NCBI RefSeq assembly: GCF_002237365.1
Contig: NZ_NMUO01000003.1
Coordinates: 33,615 to 97,614, forward strand
Origin: Zobellella denitrificans
GTDB lineage: Bacteria > Pseudomonadota > Gammaproteobacteria > Enterobacterales > Aeromonadaceae
Direction of reading: 5' to 3'
DNA length: 64,000 nt
Made by a program: the position numbers and the translations under genes
Shown: one piece after another, positions 20,256-28,181 of the stretch
How positions within the stretch are numbered: position 1 is the first letter of the stretch
Layout of the letters: each line of letters starts with the position of its first letter
Notes under the pieces: generated by a model
Database searches by the model: none
The model's input: the letters and a program-made list of their open reading frames with translations, nothing else
Told to the model about the DNA's origin: nothing

Positions 20256-20668
20256 CTGCCCAGCTGGATCAGGACGGCCAGCTAGAGCACCGATCAGTTT
20301 AAACGTTGAGCAGCATGATGTTTCTTGGGGCGCGGGCGGTCCGCCTGCGCTCCACCAGTCAGGTGCCAATCTGCAAACGTCGTTTGCCTACCGGCGAGAG
20401 TGGCAGCCAGGCACTGCGTAACCGCCGGTTTGTGCCGCTGTAGCCGTCGCTTCAGCCGACGGGAAGACGGCGGCCAATGCCCACGCCCCACGCCGTTGGC
20501 AGGTTTGCGCCACGTAAACGGGCGCCTACAGGGGGTATATCGCACTGCTCACGTTTTAAACTGATCGGTGCTCTAGTGCGTGAAGGGGATCAGATAGAGA
20601 TTGGCTGCAACGAGCGCTATGTGGCCCTGTGTCGCCGCCATTACCTGCAGGGCAGGGCCAAGGGCTGA
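20249..20668 (+). pseudogene. tdk: Thymidine kinase 3' fragment split by an insertion
   Basis: Only the end of thymidine kinase remains. Before the insertion the frame reads TLTAQLDQDGQL; after it VREGDQIEIG and NERYVALCRRHY, ending at 20668. If the insert and one CTAG copy are removed, the sequence reads DGQLVREG without a break, and the joined piece matches the E. coli Tdk tail (LDQAGRPYNEGEQ, then GGNERYVSVCRKHY). The kinase core and P-loop are missing, so it is not functional. hns and tdk are adjacent and divergent in E. coli, which supports the call. One conserved Gly is Cys (IGCNERY). Confidence 0.88.
20282..20576. mobile_element. MITE-like insertion in tdk with inverted ends and CTAG duplication
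   Basis: The ends AGCACCGATCAGTTTAAA and its complement form near-perfect terminal inverted repeats of about 25 bases, flanked by CTAG on both sides. The duplication could equally be the central TA, because CTAG is a palindrome. The inside has no transposase: it holds a GC-rich palindrome, a type B palindrome variant (near 20438) and a type A palindrome (20504-20530). Excision leaves an in-frame tdk, which proves insertion. The mobilising transposase is unknown; CTAG targets are known for IS5-like elements and TA for mariner-like ones. Confidence 0.82.
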
Positions 20669-20677
20669 GAAGCGAAG

Positions 20678-21904
20678 TCAGGCCAGCCGGTGACCCTGGC
20701 CGAGCCGATTGCTCCATTGCACCGCCTGTTCGTAACACTGGCTGCTGGCCGCTTCATTCAGGCGGATAAAGGCGAGGCGCTGCTGCAGTTGCGGCCAGTT
20801 CGCCTGCTCGTGATCGTGGATCAGGCCCATGAAAAAGCCCAGTTCACCCTTGTTTTCCAGCAAGGCGTGTGAAATGGCTTCCGACACCGACAGTTGCGGC
20901 AATATTTCGGCCATGGGGCGCTCCAGCAATACGTCCAGCAGGGAAAAGAGGCCACAGATAAAGGCATCGTCCTTAAGGGCAGGGTGCACTTTGGCGGCCA
21001 GCAGTTCGCACCACTTGGCCCTGATGATGGAAAGCCGGTACAGCTCGATATTCTTGTTTTTGCTGATGTAGGCGGTCATGACCAGGGCGGTAAAGCGTTT
21101 CAGCTGCTGGTGACCCAAATACACGATGGCGCTGCGCAGATTTTCGATATTCTGGTGCCGGTAGCCCATGTGCAGGTTGTTCACATAGCGCAGCAGGTTA
21201 TAGGACAGTGACAGATCCCGGCTGAACAGTTCGGTCAGCCTGTTATAGTCGATCTCTTCCTCGTTGACGGCGGACAGCAACTCGAAGGCGGTCAGTTCGT
21301 CGGTGGTGAGGATGCGCCGGCGGATCACCTGGGGCTGCTGGAAGTAATAGCCCTGGAAAAATTCGAAGCCGACTTCGGCGGCGGCGGCGAACTCTTCCCG
21401 GGTTTCGACCTTTTCGGCGATAAAGCGCAGTTGCGGATAACAGCGGCATGCCCGGATAAAACGGGCACAGTCGGTCAGGGGCGTCTGGCGCAGGTCCAGC
21501 TTGATAAAGTCCATAAAAGGCAGGAAGGCATCCCACTCGCTGCCCGGCAGGTGATCGTCCAACGCCAGTTTAAACCCCTGTTGTTTAAGCCCTTTGACAC
21601 ATTCCAGCAGGGCCTGATCCGGGGTGGCGTCTTCCAGTATTTCAATAACCAGCCGGTGGGGGTGGAAGCCGTCGGCCAGACCTTCGCGCAGCAGGCTGTC
21701 GGGAAAGTTGACAAAACAGAGGGTATCGCCAACCAGATCCTCGATTTTCTGGCTCAGGAATTGCTCCGCCATCAGCCGGCGGGTAGCCTGTTCGGCGCCG
21801 ATATTGGGAAAACGGTTCTCAAGGCCAAGGCGAAACAACAGCTCGTACCCCAGGGGATTGCCCTGCTTGTCGAGGATGGCTTGTCTGGCTACAAAACAGT
21901 TCAT
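20678..21904 (-). CDS. EAL-like/HDOD signalling protein
   Basis: This 408-residue protein has an N-terminal EAL-like domain and a C-terminal HDOD domain, the layout of the YuxH/CdgJ group. The EAL signature is degenerate: YELLFR stands in place of E-A-L-x-R, with EILED and DDHLPG later, so c-di-GMP hydrolysis is doubtful and a binding or scaffold role is more likely. The HDOD part (from about residue 210) includes LLRYVNNLHMGYR. The ATG at 21904 was chosen over a TTG at 21922. Related proteins affect motility and biofilm switching. Confidence 0.85.
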   Translation of the reverse strand: MNCFVARQAILDKQGNPLGYELLFRLGLENRFPNIGAEQATRRLMAEQFLSQKIEDLVGDTLCFVNFPDSLLREGLADGFHPHRLVIEILEDATPDQALLECVKGLKQQGFKLALDDHLPGSEWDAFLPFMDFIKLDLRQTPLTDCARFIRACRCYPQLRFIAEKVETREEFAAAAEVGFEFFQGYYFQQPQVIRRRILTTDELTAFELLSAVNEEEIDYNRLTELFSRDLSLSYNLLRYVNNLHMGYRHQNIENLRSAIVYLGHQQLKRFTALVMTAYISKNKNIELYRLSIIRAKWCELLAAKVHPALKDDAFICGLFSLLDVLLERPMAEILPQLSVSEAISHALLENKGELGFFMGLIHDHEQANWPQLQQRLAFIRLNEAASSQCYEQAVQWSNRLGQGHRLA

Positions 21905-21977
21905 AGGGCCCCGGCGCGTCAAAAACAGGTTGTGGAATATACAGGATAATCATCGGGTTGACAAAGACTGCGCCGAC

Positions 21978-22003
21978 AAAAAAGCGCCCTCGGGGGGCGC
22001 TTT
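21978..22003 (-). terminator. Terminator after fadL
   Basis: On the minus strand an AAAGCGCCC / GGGCGCTTT stem is followed by TTTTTGT. It lies 22 bases past the fadL stop. Confidence 0.88.
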
Positions 22004-22024
22004 CAGGCAGGACTCGACAAGGGA

Positions 22025-23374
22025 TCAGAAGCGGTAGTTCATCTGCAGGCCGAGCAGGTAGGCATCGCCGCCGGAGATAAATTCGAAGCCGTCTTCAACC
22101 ACATCCACTTTTTTGCCATCCAGGAAGGCAAAGGCGGCATCCACGCTCAGATTCTGGTTATAGGCGTAGGTGGCGCCCAGGGTATACCAGGTCCGGTTGC
22201 TGTCCGGAATGGAAATAGAGCGATACTGCTCCTGTACGGGGGATATGTCATAAGCAAGGCCGCCACGCAGGGTCCACTGCTCATTCAGATAGTGAGTGGC
22301 CCCGGCGCTGATTCGCCAGCTGTTTTTGAACTGCTCGGGCTTCTCCAGGCACACCCCGTTATTACACTGGCTGCTGGTGGCCTTCAGCTCGTCAAAGTGG
22401 CGCCACTCCGTCCACATCAGCCCATAGTGTACCGCCCAGTCCGGCGAAACTTTATTGAAGCCGGATAATTCGGCGATGGCCGGCAGGGTCAGGTCCAATT
22501 TTCCGGGGACGGTTTGAAAGCCCGAGCTTACACCGCTGTACTGGCCATCAAAGGTCAGATCGACTTTGGAACGATAGGTAATGGCCCAACGATTGTTTTC
22601 GTCGGCCTCAAACAGTATGCCGGTGTTCCAGCCGTAGCCCCAGTCATCTCCGGTTAGGCGGGCGACTTCGGTTCCTCGCCCTTCAAACCCCTGTTGGGCT
22701 AGCCCCTGGGCGGCAAGCTGGGAGGCTTGTGCAGCAGAAAGTCCGGGATTGGTTGCCAGGATCCCCTGGGTTGTTTGGCCAAGCAGTTGATCGTAGTGTG
22801 CTCCGGCGTGACGAATTAACTCGGCATCGGCGTAGACGGCGTTGAAGCCCAGTCCTAAAGAGAGTTGGTTGTTCACTTTAACGGCGATATTGGGATTGAG
22901 GTTCAGGGTTTTGAGCGAGGTTTTACCGGCAACCGGGCCAGCATAATAGTCATTGGGATAGTTGGTTGCCAGACCATAGTTGGTAAAGGCGCCAAAACCG
23001 GCCACCCACTGCTCATTGATGGGATGCACATAGTAGAAGAAAGGCACCACCGCATCATCGGCGATATCCTTGGCATCGGTAGGAAGGCCCATCGCCTTGC
23101 CTTGCTGGGCAAAAGCACCTTTCCCCTCCACATCCACTTCCGGGTTGATATAAACGGCACCGGTGGACAGGGCGGGGCGTTCGAACAGGGTCATGGCGGC
23201 GGGGTTGCGGCCCAGCACAGCGGCGTTGTCGGCCACGGCGCCCTCTCCGGAGTAGGCGCGACCGAGACCCGTTGTATTCTGCTCGGCCAACTGGAAAGCG
23301 GCGGAATGGGCCTGCCCTGCTGCCACGGCGATGGCGGCGGCGAGCACGGACAGTTTCAACGTCTTATGGCTCAT
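22025..23374 (-). CDS. fadL: FadL-family outer-membrane long-chain fatty acid transporter
   Basis: This 449-residue outer-membrane beta-barrel imports long-chain fatty acids and similar hydrophobic compounds. A signal peptide of about 24 residues ends at QAHSA. The N-terminal hatch carries the family NPAAM motif, and the protein ends in an aromatic residue (MNYRF), as barrel proteins do. It fits the fadI-fadJ operon in the same window functionally. A possible FadR site lies upstream, and its own terminator follows. Confidence 0.93.
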   Translation of the reverse strand: MSHKTLKLSVLAAAIAVAAGQAHSAAFQLAEQNTTGLGRAYSGEGAVADNAAVLGRNPAAMTLFERPALSTGAVYINPEVDVEGKGAFAQQGKAMGLPTDAKDIADDAVVPFFYYVHPINEQWVAGFGAFTNYGLATNYPNDYYAGPVAGKTSLKTLNLNPNIAVKVNNQLSLGLGFNAVYADAELIRHAGAHYDQLLGQTTQGILATNPGLSAAQASQLAAQGLAQQGFEGRGTEVARLTGDDWGYGWNTGILFEADENNRWAITYRSKVDLTFDGQYSGVSSGFQTVPGKLDLTLPAIAELSGFNKVSPDWAVHYGLMWTEWRHFDELKATSSQCNNGVCLEKPEQFKNSWRISAGATHYLNEQWTLRGGLAYDISPVQEQYRSISIPDSNRTWYTLGATYAYNQNLSVDAAFAFLDGKKVDVVEDGFEFISGGDAYLLGLQMNYRF

Positions 23375-23426
23375 AGAAGACTCTCTTCTCGTTGTTATGT
23401 GAATCGGGCGCGACAGCTTTTAGCGC

Positions 23427-23440
23427 AACTGGTATGAGGT
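23427..23440. promoter_or_regulatory. Possible FadR site upstream of fadL
   Basis: AACTGGTATGAGGT resembles one half of the FadR operator (AACTGGTC), with a weaker second half, about 55 bases before the fadL start. CTGGTA also forms a wider inverted repeat with TACCAG at 23450-23455. Confidence 0.3.
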
Positions 23441-23503
23441 GTGAACTCTTACCAGACGGGAGAATAAAAAAATGTAACCGAAAAGTAAAACGCTTGTTTA
23501 TAA

Positions 23504-23527
23504 AAAAAGGGCCCTCAGGCCCTTTTT
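23504..23527 (-). terminator. Terminator after putP
   Basis: AAAAAGGGCC / GGCCCTTTTT is a 10-bp stem with a CTCA loop, 17 bases past the putP stop. T-runs exist on both strands, so it can serve both directions. Confidence 0.9.
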
Positions 23528-23544
23528 GTGAGAGGAATCAAAGC

Positions 23545-25008
23545 TTAAAGATCGGATTCCATCCGTCTGAACCCCAGTACCACGGCCTTGGACGGCTCCT
23601 TGTCCAGGCGGCTGACCAGGATGGCGGCCAGGCCGCAGGCCAGGAAGCCGGGCACGATTTCGTACAGATCGAACAGGCCGCCGCTCAGTTGCTTCCAGCC
23701 GATCACGGTCAGCGCTCCCAGTATGATGCCGGCCAGGGCCCCGTTACGGGTGAGGCGGGGCCAGAACACCGAGAGGATGATCACCGGGCCGAAGGCGGCG
23801 CCGAAGCCGGCCCAGGCATAGCTGACCAGGCCCAGCACCGTGGTCTGCGGATCCAAGGCGATCAGCATGGCGCATACCGCCACCCCCAGCACCGCAAAAC
23901 GGCCCACCCAGACCAGTTCGTTGTCGCCGGCCCGGGGACGCAGCCAGCGCTTGTAGAAGTCTTCGGTAATGGCGGAGGAGCACACCAGCAACTGGGAGTC
24001 GATGGTGCTCATGATGGCGGACATGATGGCGGCGATCAGCAGTCCGGCCACCCAGGGGTTGAACACCGCGTTGGCCAGGGCCAGGAACACGGTCTCGGGG
24101 TTGTCCAGCGGGGTGCCGCTGAAGTAGACGGCACCGGCCAGGCCCACGCCGAGGGCGCCGAGCAGCGACAGTATCATCCAGCTCATGGCGATACGGCGGG
24201 ACAGGGGGACCGAGTTCGGCGAGTCGATGGCCATAAAGCGGGCCAGGATATGGGGCTGGCCGAAATACCCCAGCCCCCAGGCCAGCAGGCTGAGCCCGCT
24301 CAGCAGCGAGAAGTCGTGGAAAATATCGAGCTTGGTGCTGTCCATGCCTTCCAGGGTGGCCAGGGTCTGATCCATGCCACCGAGTTCGTTCATCACCACC
24401 CAGGGCAGCACGATCAGCGCCAGCAGCATCAGTATGCCCTGGAAGAAGTCGGTCCAGGACACGGCCAGGAAGCCGCCCATAAAGGTATAGGCGACGATGA
24501 CGCCGCCGCCGACGATAAGGGCGGTGAGGTAGGGCAGACCGAATACCTTCTCGAACAGGATGGCGCCACCCACCAGGCCGGAGGCGGTGTAGAAGATAAA
24601 GAATACCAGTATGGTCAGGGCCGAGATCACCCGGAGCAGGCCGCTGTGGTCGGCCAGGCGGTTTTCCAGGAAGTCGGGCAGGGTGAGGGAGTCGTTGGCC
24701 TGCTCGGTATACACCCGCAGCCGCTTGGCCACGAACAGCCAGTTGAGCCAGGCGCCGATCACCAGGCCGATGCCGATCCAGGCCTGGTTGATGCCGTACA
24801 GGTAAACCGCGCCGGGCAGGCCGAGCAGCAGCCAGCCGCTCATGTCCGAGGCACCGACGCTCAGGGCCGCCACCCCGGGGCCGAGGCGGCGGCCGCCGAG
24901 AATGTAATCGCTCAGCGAACTGGTAGCCTTATAGGCCACCAGGCCGATCAGCATGGTCAGCAGCAGATAGCCGACAAAGGTAATCAGAATGGGGAGTTCT
25001 ATGGTCAT
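23545..25008 (-). CDS. putP: Sodium/proline symporter
   Basis: This 487-residue symporter of the SSS family takes up proline with sodium. Thirteen helices are expected. Family landmarks are GGRRLGPGVAALSVGASDMSG near residue 45 (the sodium-binding region) and MSTIDSQLLVCSSAITEDFY in the later half. Length is close to E. coli PutP (502). No putA is adjacent, so it may act in osmoprotection or general proline uptake; other substrates of the family cannot be excluded. Confidence 0.92.
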   Translation of the reverse strand: MTIELPILITFVGYLLLTMLIGLVAYKATSSLSDYILGGRRLGPGVAALSVGASDMSGWLLLGLPGAVYLYGINQAWIGIGLVIGAWLNWLFVAKRLRVYTEQANDSLTLPDFLENRLADHSGLLRVISALTILVFFIFYTASGLVGGAILFEKVFGLPYLTALIVGGGVIVAYTFMGGFLAVSWTDFFQGILMLLALIVLPWVVMNELGGMDQTLATLEGMDSTKLDIFHDFSLLSGLSLLAWGLGYFGQPHILARFMAIDSPNSVPLSRRIAMSWMILSLLGALGVGLAGAVYFSGTPLDNPETVFLALANAVFNPWVAGLLIAAIMSAIMSTIDSQLLVCSSAITEDFYKRWLRPRAGDNELVWVGRFAVLGVAVCAMLIALDPQTTVLGLVSYAWAGFGAAFGPVIILSVFWPRLTRNGALAGIILGALTVIGWKQLSGGLFDLYEIVPGFLACGLAAILVSRLDKEPSKAVVLGFRRMESDL

Positions 25009-25330
25009 AGCGCATTCCTGTTGTTCCGAACAGCGTTTTCGCTTCCGTGTGGGCGAGGGTGCCGAATGTTACACCATTAGGCGATTGAACTCCCAGCAAT
25101 AGGTGTCGTTTTTGAGACGCGATCCGGGGCCGCCACCGGCGTTCCAGCCGGCGGGCAGGCGGCGCCAAGGCGACAGGATGGATGCCGTTGATGAATTTGC
25201 GCCACGTAAACGGGCGCCTACGATTGCAGGCGGCCTTGCAGGTGCCGTTGTAGACGCCGCTGCAGGTGCCGCTGTAGGTGCCGCTTTAGCCGGCACGCAC
25301 CGGCACGCACCGGCACGTACCGGCAACAGG
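25009..25330. repeat. Repeat-filled gap: REP type A, GTAGGTGCCG palindrome, decamer repeats
   Basis: A type A palindrome lies at 25196-25222. GTAGGTGCCG-CTTT-AG-CCGGCAC, another GTAG-headed palindrome, is at 25274-25296, preceded by a 12-base repeat (GGTGCCGCTGTA). Three CGGCACGCAC/CGGCACGTAC units follow at 25291-25320 and stop 11 bases before the anti-sigma stop codon. No gene is supported. Confidence 0.75.
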
Positions 25331-26059
25331 TCAAAGCGCTCTTTCCAGCGATGCCCGGACCCTTTCGGCCACCGAATGCACGTTCTCCTGCCTGTCGCTG
25401 ACCACCACCAGGCGGTTGTAGGTCATGGGGATCACCTCGCCGTGGAGGTTGGCGTCGGAAAACTCGGCAACGATCTGCAAGGCGCGCTCCATGGGCACCA
25501 GGAAGACGTGCACGCGCTCAAACTCCCCCTGGATCACCAGGTGGGCCGCCGGACCACCGCCAAACATGCAGTGATTGGCGTAGTAGATCTTGCCGACGGC
25601 GGCGATGTCCCTCAGCCTGGCGCCGTAGGGGCGCAGCTTGGCGTTGACCGTGGCCAGGGTCAGCTCTTCGTCGACATAGCGGGTAAAGGGCATTTCCATC
25701 TGCACATGGTGCATCGCCACCTTGGCCACCGAGGGCGGCAGATTGCCGGACTCCGCCGATAACTGCATGAACCGGGTGGAAAAACCGAGGGCGAAGGCGA
25801 TGGAGGCGGCCACCGCCAGGTGGCGCCAGCCCAGCCCTTCCTTTTGGTCGGGCTGGCGCAGCAGATGGGACAGCATCAGTTTATCGGGCAGGGCCGGAGG
25901 CACGGGTTCGCTCAGTGCCCGCTCCAGCTTGCGGTTGAACTCTTTCAATTCTTCCATGAACTGCCGGTTGCCGGCGTTGGCGGTAGATGCGGATACAAAC
26001 TCCGGGCTCTTGTCACAGGGATCGGCATAAGCCCGACGGCGAAATTCCAGATCATCCAT
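25331..26059 (-). CDS. DUF3379-type anti-sigma factor
   Basis: This 242-residue protein starts MDDLEFRRRAYADP, a DUF3379 beginning, and has one transmembrane helix near residues 83-100 (LAVAASIAFALGFSTRF). The N-terminal part is cytoplasmic and the C-terminal part would be periplasmic. It overlaps the ECF sigma gene by 8 bases, the common layout of a sigma factor and its membrane anti-sigma. The family is uncharacterised, so the anti-sigma role is inferred from context and topology. The signal sensed is unknown. Confidence 0.78.
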   Translation of the reverse strand: MDDLEFRRRAYADPCDKSPEFVSASTANAGNRQFMEELKEFNRKLERALSEPVPPALPDKLMLSHLLRQPDQKEGLGWRHLAVAASIAFALGFSTRFMQLSAESGNLPPSVAKVAMHHVQMEMPFTRYVDEELTLATVNAKLRPYGARLRDIAAVGKIYYANHCMFGGGPAAHLVIQGEFERVHVFLVPMERALQIVAEFSDANLHGEVIPMTYNRLVVVSDRQENVHSVAERVRASLERAL

Positions 26060-26564
26060 TGCAGCGGCCTCGTGTGCTCTTGTCCTGCTCCAGGGCCTCT
26101 TTCAGCTGGTTGCGGGCGCGAAAGAGGCGGGTCATTACGGTGTTCTTGTTCAAGTCCAGTATCTCGGCTATTTCCTCTCCGCTGAAGCCGCCGATGACCT
26201 GCAGCAGCAGCGGTTCCCGGTATTCCACTGCCAGCTCGGCGATATGCCGGCGCAGCCATTCGTTTTCCATGTCCTGCTCCGGCCCCAGGCTTTGCTTGTC
26301 GGCCACGGGCACCGTTTCCAGATCGACCAGATCGAACTGCTTGCGTTCGAACCGGCGGGCGTTTTCCCGCCGCAGTATGGTAATAAGCCAGGCCTTGGCG
26401 GCTTTTTCATCCTTCAGACTGTCGAGCGCCTTCCAGGCGCGCAGAAAGGTTTCCTGCACCAAGTCTTCCGCCACCTGCCGATCGTGGCATAGCCAGTAAG
26501 CATAGCGGAACAGATCGCCATGCAAGGCATACACCAGCGCCTCGTAACGCTTTTGTTTTATCTT
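26052..26564 (-). CDS. ECF-type RNA polymerase sigma factor
   Basis: This 170-residue sigma-70 family ECF factor has region 2 (DLFRYAYWLCHDRQVAEDLVQE-type, from about residue 16) and region 4 (SGEEIAEILDLNKNTVMTRLFRAR). The ATG at 26564 was chosen because it gives the usual N-terminus; an upstream ATG at 26624 would add 20 basic residues unlike the family. Neither start has a strong ribosome site. It overlaps its putative anti-sigma. No matching autoregulated promoter was recognised. Confidence 0.88.
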   Translation of the reverse strand, partial: KIKQKRYEALVYALHGDLFRYAYWLCHDRQVAEDLVQETFLRAWKALDSLKDEKAAKAWLITILRRENARRFERKQFDLVDLETVPVADKQSLGPEQDMENEWLRRHIAELAVEYREPLLLQVIGGFSGEEIAEILDLNKNTVMTRLFRARNQLKEALEQDKSTRGRCNG

Positions 26565-26683
26565 CATGCTGTTAGAGACCGCATCCGGCTTTGTCTTCTT
26601 TCGCCTGAATATGGAAATCATCATTCACCGTGGGCTAGGGGTGGCTTCTATCAGTCTACTCACTCTTGCAGGGGGATGCGACA

Positions 26684-26768
26684 GTAGCCGGAGCTTTAGC
26701 CGCCGGGAATACTCGCGCCGGAGACGCAGGCACCCCACCGGTTGCCGGTTTGCGCCACGTAAACGGGC
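26684..26768 (+). repeat. REP type B and partial type A palindromes
   Basis: A type B copy (GTAG, stem CCGG-AG / CCGCCGG around CTTTAG) is at 26684-26712. A 3'-truncated type A copy is at 26749-26768, lacking its GCGCCTACA end. The gap from 26625 to 26867 holds otherwise only the fadI regulatory region. Confidence 0.8.
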
Positions 26769-26833
26769 TGGCCGGCCTCAGGAAAAATTTCAATCACCTG
26801 TTTAAAACTTGTAGGGCCATTGTTAATATGGCC

Positions 26834-26850
26834 GTGAGGTCAGACCTCTT
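26834..26850. promoter_or_regulatory. FadR operator upstream of fadIJ
   Basis: GTGAGGTCAGACCTCTT contains the symmetric core GGTCAGACC of FadR sites, 18 bases before the fadI start and just after a TTAATAT -10-like sequence. Binding there would repress until acyl-CoA appears. Confidence 0.65.
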
Positions 26851-26867
26851 GCCAACAAGGAGCAGAC

Positions 26868-28181
26868 ATGACGCTGACTAACCCCTTAACCACCAGAGCC
26901 GGCGATCGCATCGCCATCGTCTCCGGCCTGAGAACCCCTTTCGCCCGGCAAGCCACCGCCTATCGCGGCATTCCCGCCCTGGATCTGGGCCGCATGGTGG
27001 TGGCCGAGCTGCTGGCGCGCACCCCCATGGAGGCCGGTGAAGTGCAGCAGCTGGTGTTCGGCCAGGTGGTGCAGATGCCCAAGGCTCCCAACATCGCCCG
27101 GGAAATCGTGCTCGGCACCGAACTGCCGGTGGGCACCGACGCCTACAGCGTAACCCGGGCCTGCGCCACCAGCTTCCAGGCGGTGTCCAACGTCGCCGAG
27201 GCGATGATGGCCGGCCATATCCAGGTAGGCATCGCCGGCGGGGCCGATTCCTCCTCGGTGCTGCCGATAGGGGTATCCAGCCGGCTGGCCGATGCCCTGC
27301 TCGACCTGAGCAAGGCGAAAACCCTGAGTGCCAGGCTCGGTATTCTGCGCCGGCTCAAGCTGAAAGATCTGGCGCCGGTGCCGCCGGCGGTGGCGGAATA
27401 TTCCACCGGCCTGTCCATGGGGCAGACCGCCGAGCAGATGGCCAAGAGCCACGGCATCGGCCGGCTGGAGCAGGACGAGCTGGCCCACCGCTCGCACCAG
27501 CTGGCGGCCCGGGCCTGGCAGCAGGGACTGCTCGACGAGGAAGTAATGACCACCTATGCGCCGCCCTTCAAGGCGCCCTTCGAGCGGGACAACAACATCC
27601 GCACCGAATCCAGCCTGGCGGATTACGCCAAACTCCGGCCCGCCTTCGACAAGCGCCACGGCAGCGTGACCGCCGCCAACAGCACCCCGCTCACCGACGG
27701 CGCCGCCTGTGTGCTGATGATGACCGAGACCCGCGCCCGGGAGCTGGGCCTCAGGCCGCTCGGCTACCTGCGCAGCTACGCCTACGCCGCCATCGATGTG
27801 TGGCAGGACATGCTGCTGGGGCCGAGCTACGCCACCCCCCTGGCGCTGGCGCGCGCCGGCTGCACCCTGGCGGACATGGATCTGGTCGACATGCACGAGG
27901 CCTTCGCCGCCCAGACCCTGGCCAACCTCAAGATGTTCGAAAGCCAGACCTTCGCCGAGCGCGAGCTGGGTCGCGGCCAGGCCATAGGACAAGTGGACAT
28001 GGCCAAATTCAACGTGCTGGGCGGCTCCCTGGCCTACGGCCACCCCTTCGCCGCCACCGGCGCGCGCATGATCACCCAAACCCTGAGAGAGCTTAACCGC
28101 CGTGGCGGCGGCCTGGCGCTGACCACCGCCTGCGCCGCCGGCGGCCTGGGCGCGGCCATGGTACTGGAGGCAGCAGAATGA
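26868..28181 (+). CDS. fadI: 3-ketoacyl-CoA thiolase FadI
   Basis: This 437-residue thiolase catalyses the last step of beta-oxidation, releasing acetyl-CoA, and is the beta subunit of the FadIJ complex. The acylated cysteine is in TRACATSFQ; the other active residues lie in [11 protein letters not shown] and [10 protein letters not shown]. An AAGGAG ribosome site precedes the ATG. It overlaps fadJ by 4 bases. FadI, not FadA, is supported by length and by gene order with FadJ downstream. A FadR-like operator is upstream. Confidence 0.95.
   Translation: MTLTNPLTTRAGDRIAIVSGLRTPFARQATAYRGIPALDLGRMVVAELLARTPMEAGEVQQLVFGQVVQMPKAPNIAREIVLGTELPVGTDAYSVTRACATSFQAVSNVAEAMMAGHIQVGIAGGADSSSVLPIGVSSRLADALLDLSKAKTLSARLGILRRLKLKDLAPVPPAVAEYSTGLSMGQTAEQMAKSHGIGRLEQDELAHRSHQLAARAWQQGLLDEEVMTTYAPPFKAPFERDNNIRTESSLADYAKLRPAFDKRHGSVTAANSTPLTDGAACVLMMTETRARELGLRPLGYLRSYAYAAIDVWQDMLLGPSYATPLALARAGCTLADMDLVDMHEAFAAQTLANLKMFESQTFAERELGRGQAIGQVDMAKFNVLGGSLAYGHPFAATGARMITQTLRELNRRGGGLALTTACAAGGLGAAMVLEAAE

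Noticed and set aside
23392..25080. 562-codon plus-strand frame over putP
   Set aside because: Gln/His/Gly-rich antisense shadow that starts inside the fadL upstream region; putP is certain.
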